This document shows, piece after piece, positions 63,329-64,000 of a stretch of 64,000 nucleotides of DNA (position 1 is its first letter; the number at the start of each line of letters is the position of its first letter). The notes below the pieces were generated by a model, which saw nothing but the letters and a program-made list of their open reading frames with translations, did no database searches and was not told the origin of the DNA. Both the position numbers and the translations under genes were made by a program. Source of the stretch: Alphaproteobacteria bacterium (GTDB taxonomy: Bacteria; Pseudomonadota; Alphaproteobacteria; JACAEB01); contig JACKLE010000001.1 in NCBI GenBank assembly GCA_024236075.1, positions 124,001 to 188,000 of the forward strand, written 5' to 3'.

Positions 63329-64000
63329 ATGTCGCTCTTCGACCTTCAGGGCCAGGTTGCCGTCATCACCGGCTCCTCGCGCGGCATCGGCCGGGCGATC
63401 GCCGAGCGTTTCGCGGAGGCGGGCGCCAAAGTCGTCATCAGCTCGCGAAAATCGGGACCTTGCGAGGAAGTCGCGGGCGCGATCAACGCCGCCCGGGGCA
63501 ACGGCACCGCCATCGCCGTTCCGGCCAATATTTCCTCCAAGGAGGATCTGCAGCGCCTGGTCGACGAGACGCGCAAGGCGTTCGGGAAGATCACGGCCCT
63601 TGTGTGCAACGCGGCCGCGAACCCGTTCTACGGGCCGATGTCGGACCTGCCGGACGACGCGTTCAACAAGATCTTGCAGAACAACATCGTCTCCAACCAC
63701 TGGCTCGTCCAAATGGTCGCCCCCGAGATGATCGCGCGCAAGGACGGCAGCGTCATCATCGTTTCATCCGTCGGGGGCCTGAAGGGAAGCCCGGTGCTCG
63801 GCGCCTATTGCATCTCTAAGGCGGCGGATATGCAGCTTGCACGCAATCTCGCGGTCGAGCTCGGACCGTCCAATATCCGGGTGAACTGCATCGCGCCCGG
63901 GCTCATCCGTACCGATTTCGCGCGCGCCTTGTGGGAAAACCCCGACGTCCTCAAGCGCGTCACGGCCACGGCGCCCTTGCGGCGCATCGGCGAGCCCGAC
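63329..64000 (+). CDS. Short-chain dehydrogenase/reductase (5' part only)
   Basis: The gene runs off the window after 224 codons. It starts with AGGAGG seven bases upstream of the ATG. The Rossmann motif is TGSSRGIGRAIAERF, followed by VCNAAANPFYGP, the catalytic Ser in IIVSSVGG and YCISK (Tyr and Lys). The PG motif CIAPGLIRTDF is also present. It resembles the DHRS4-like SDR group. Substrate unknown; a 99-base gap separates it from the betaine operon. Confidence 0.9.
   Translation, partial: MSLFDLQGQVAVITGSSRGIGRAIAERFAEAGAKVVISSRKSGPCEEVAGAINAARGNGTAIAVPANISSKEDLQRLVDETRKAFGKITALVCNAAANPFYGPMSDLPDDAFNKILQNNIVSNHWLVQMVAPEMIARKDGSVIIVSSVGGLKGSPVLGAYCISKAADMQLARNLAVELGPSNIRVNCIAPGLIRTDFARALWENPDVLKRVTATAPLRRIGEPD

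Noticed and set aside
62123..63712. A 529-codon open frame on the minus strand
   Set aside because: It is antisense to the BCCT transporter and SDR genes and is extremely rich in Asp, Glu, Arg and Gly.

Overview
The window is a GC-rich (about two thirds G+C by eye), gene-dense chromosomal segment from an alphaproteobacterium, most likely of the Hyphomicrobiales (Rhizobiales). The evidence is gcrA, the phoR-pstSCAB-phoU-phoB order, the argD-argF-hslO and metZ-apaG linkages, a long alphaproteobacterial-type dCTP deaminase, a SAM-II riboswitch in front of metZ and an EcfG-type stress promoter. I found no insertion sequence, integrase, prophage, CRISPR array or rRNA operon. There is one tRNA, tRNA-Gly(CCC). 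Both ends cut genes: the 3' part of an iron/heme-type ABC ATPase at position 1 and the 5' part of a short-chain dehydrogenase at 64000.

Layout. 1-1352: ABC ATPase end and a convergent secreted alpha/beta hydrolase. 1890-4164: a tight four-gene membrane operon built around a fused ferric-reductase/Rieske protein, function unknown. 4376-12186: the complete phosphate-sensing and uptake locus (phoR, pstS, pstC, pstA, pstB, phoU, phoB), with a three-unit Pho box across the phoR stop and a terminator between pstS and pstC. 12196-18135: gcrA, an ABC-2 permease, argD-argF-hslO, a lipoprotein and a small membrane protein. 18132-24531: argE, trkH, folE, apaG and metZ on the minus strand, then dcd on the plus strand. 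24716-28925: a secreted repeat protein, a methyltransferase, a truncated AraC regulator, the tRNA, and a two-gene aminophosphonate degradation unit.

28960-37391 is a minus-strand stress block: prkA, yeaH, acylphosphatase, alpha/beta hydrolase, spoVR, an unrecognised 427-residue protein and a SpoIIAA-like protein. It is headed by a perfect GGAAC-N17-CGTT motif. 38253-43066 holds housekeeping genes (acetyltransferase, sixA, desaturase-like, TerB-like, arfB, class I lysS). 43131-46326 encodes two tandem secreted Cys-rich paralogues. 46827-53537 holds a PhyH dioxygenase, an S24 repressor with its palindrome, DUF952, pyrD, a phosphoesterase, two thioesterases and a TetR/quinone-reductase pair. 53547-59396 encodes three tandem exported DUF3604 proteins. 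59999-63229 makes glycine betaine from glycine by two methyltransferases next to a BCCT transporter, suggesting exposure to salt or drying.

The least explained parts are the three DUF3604 paralogues, the two secreted paralogues at 43-46 kb, the Rieske/ferric-reductase operon, and the extra members of the prkA block. Functions come from motif recognition in the translations. No database search was possible.
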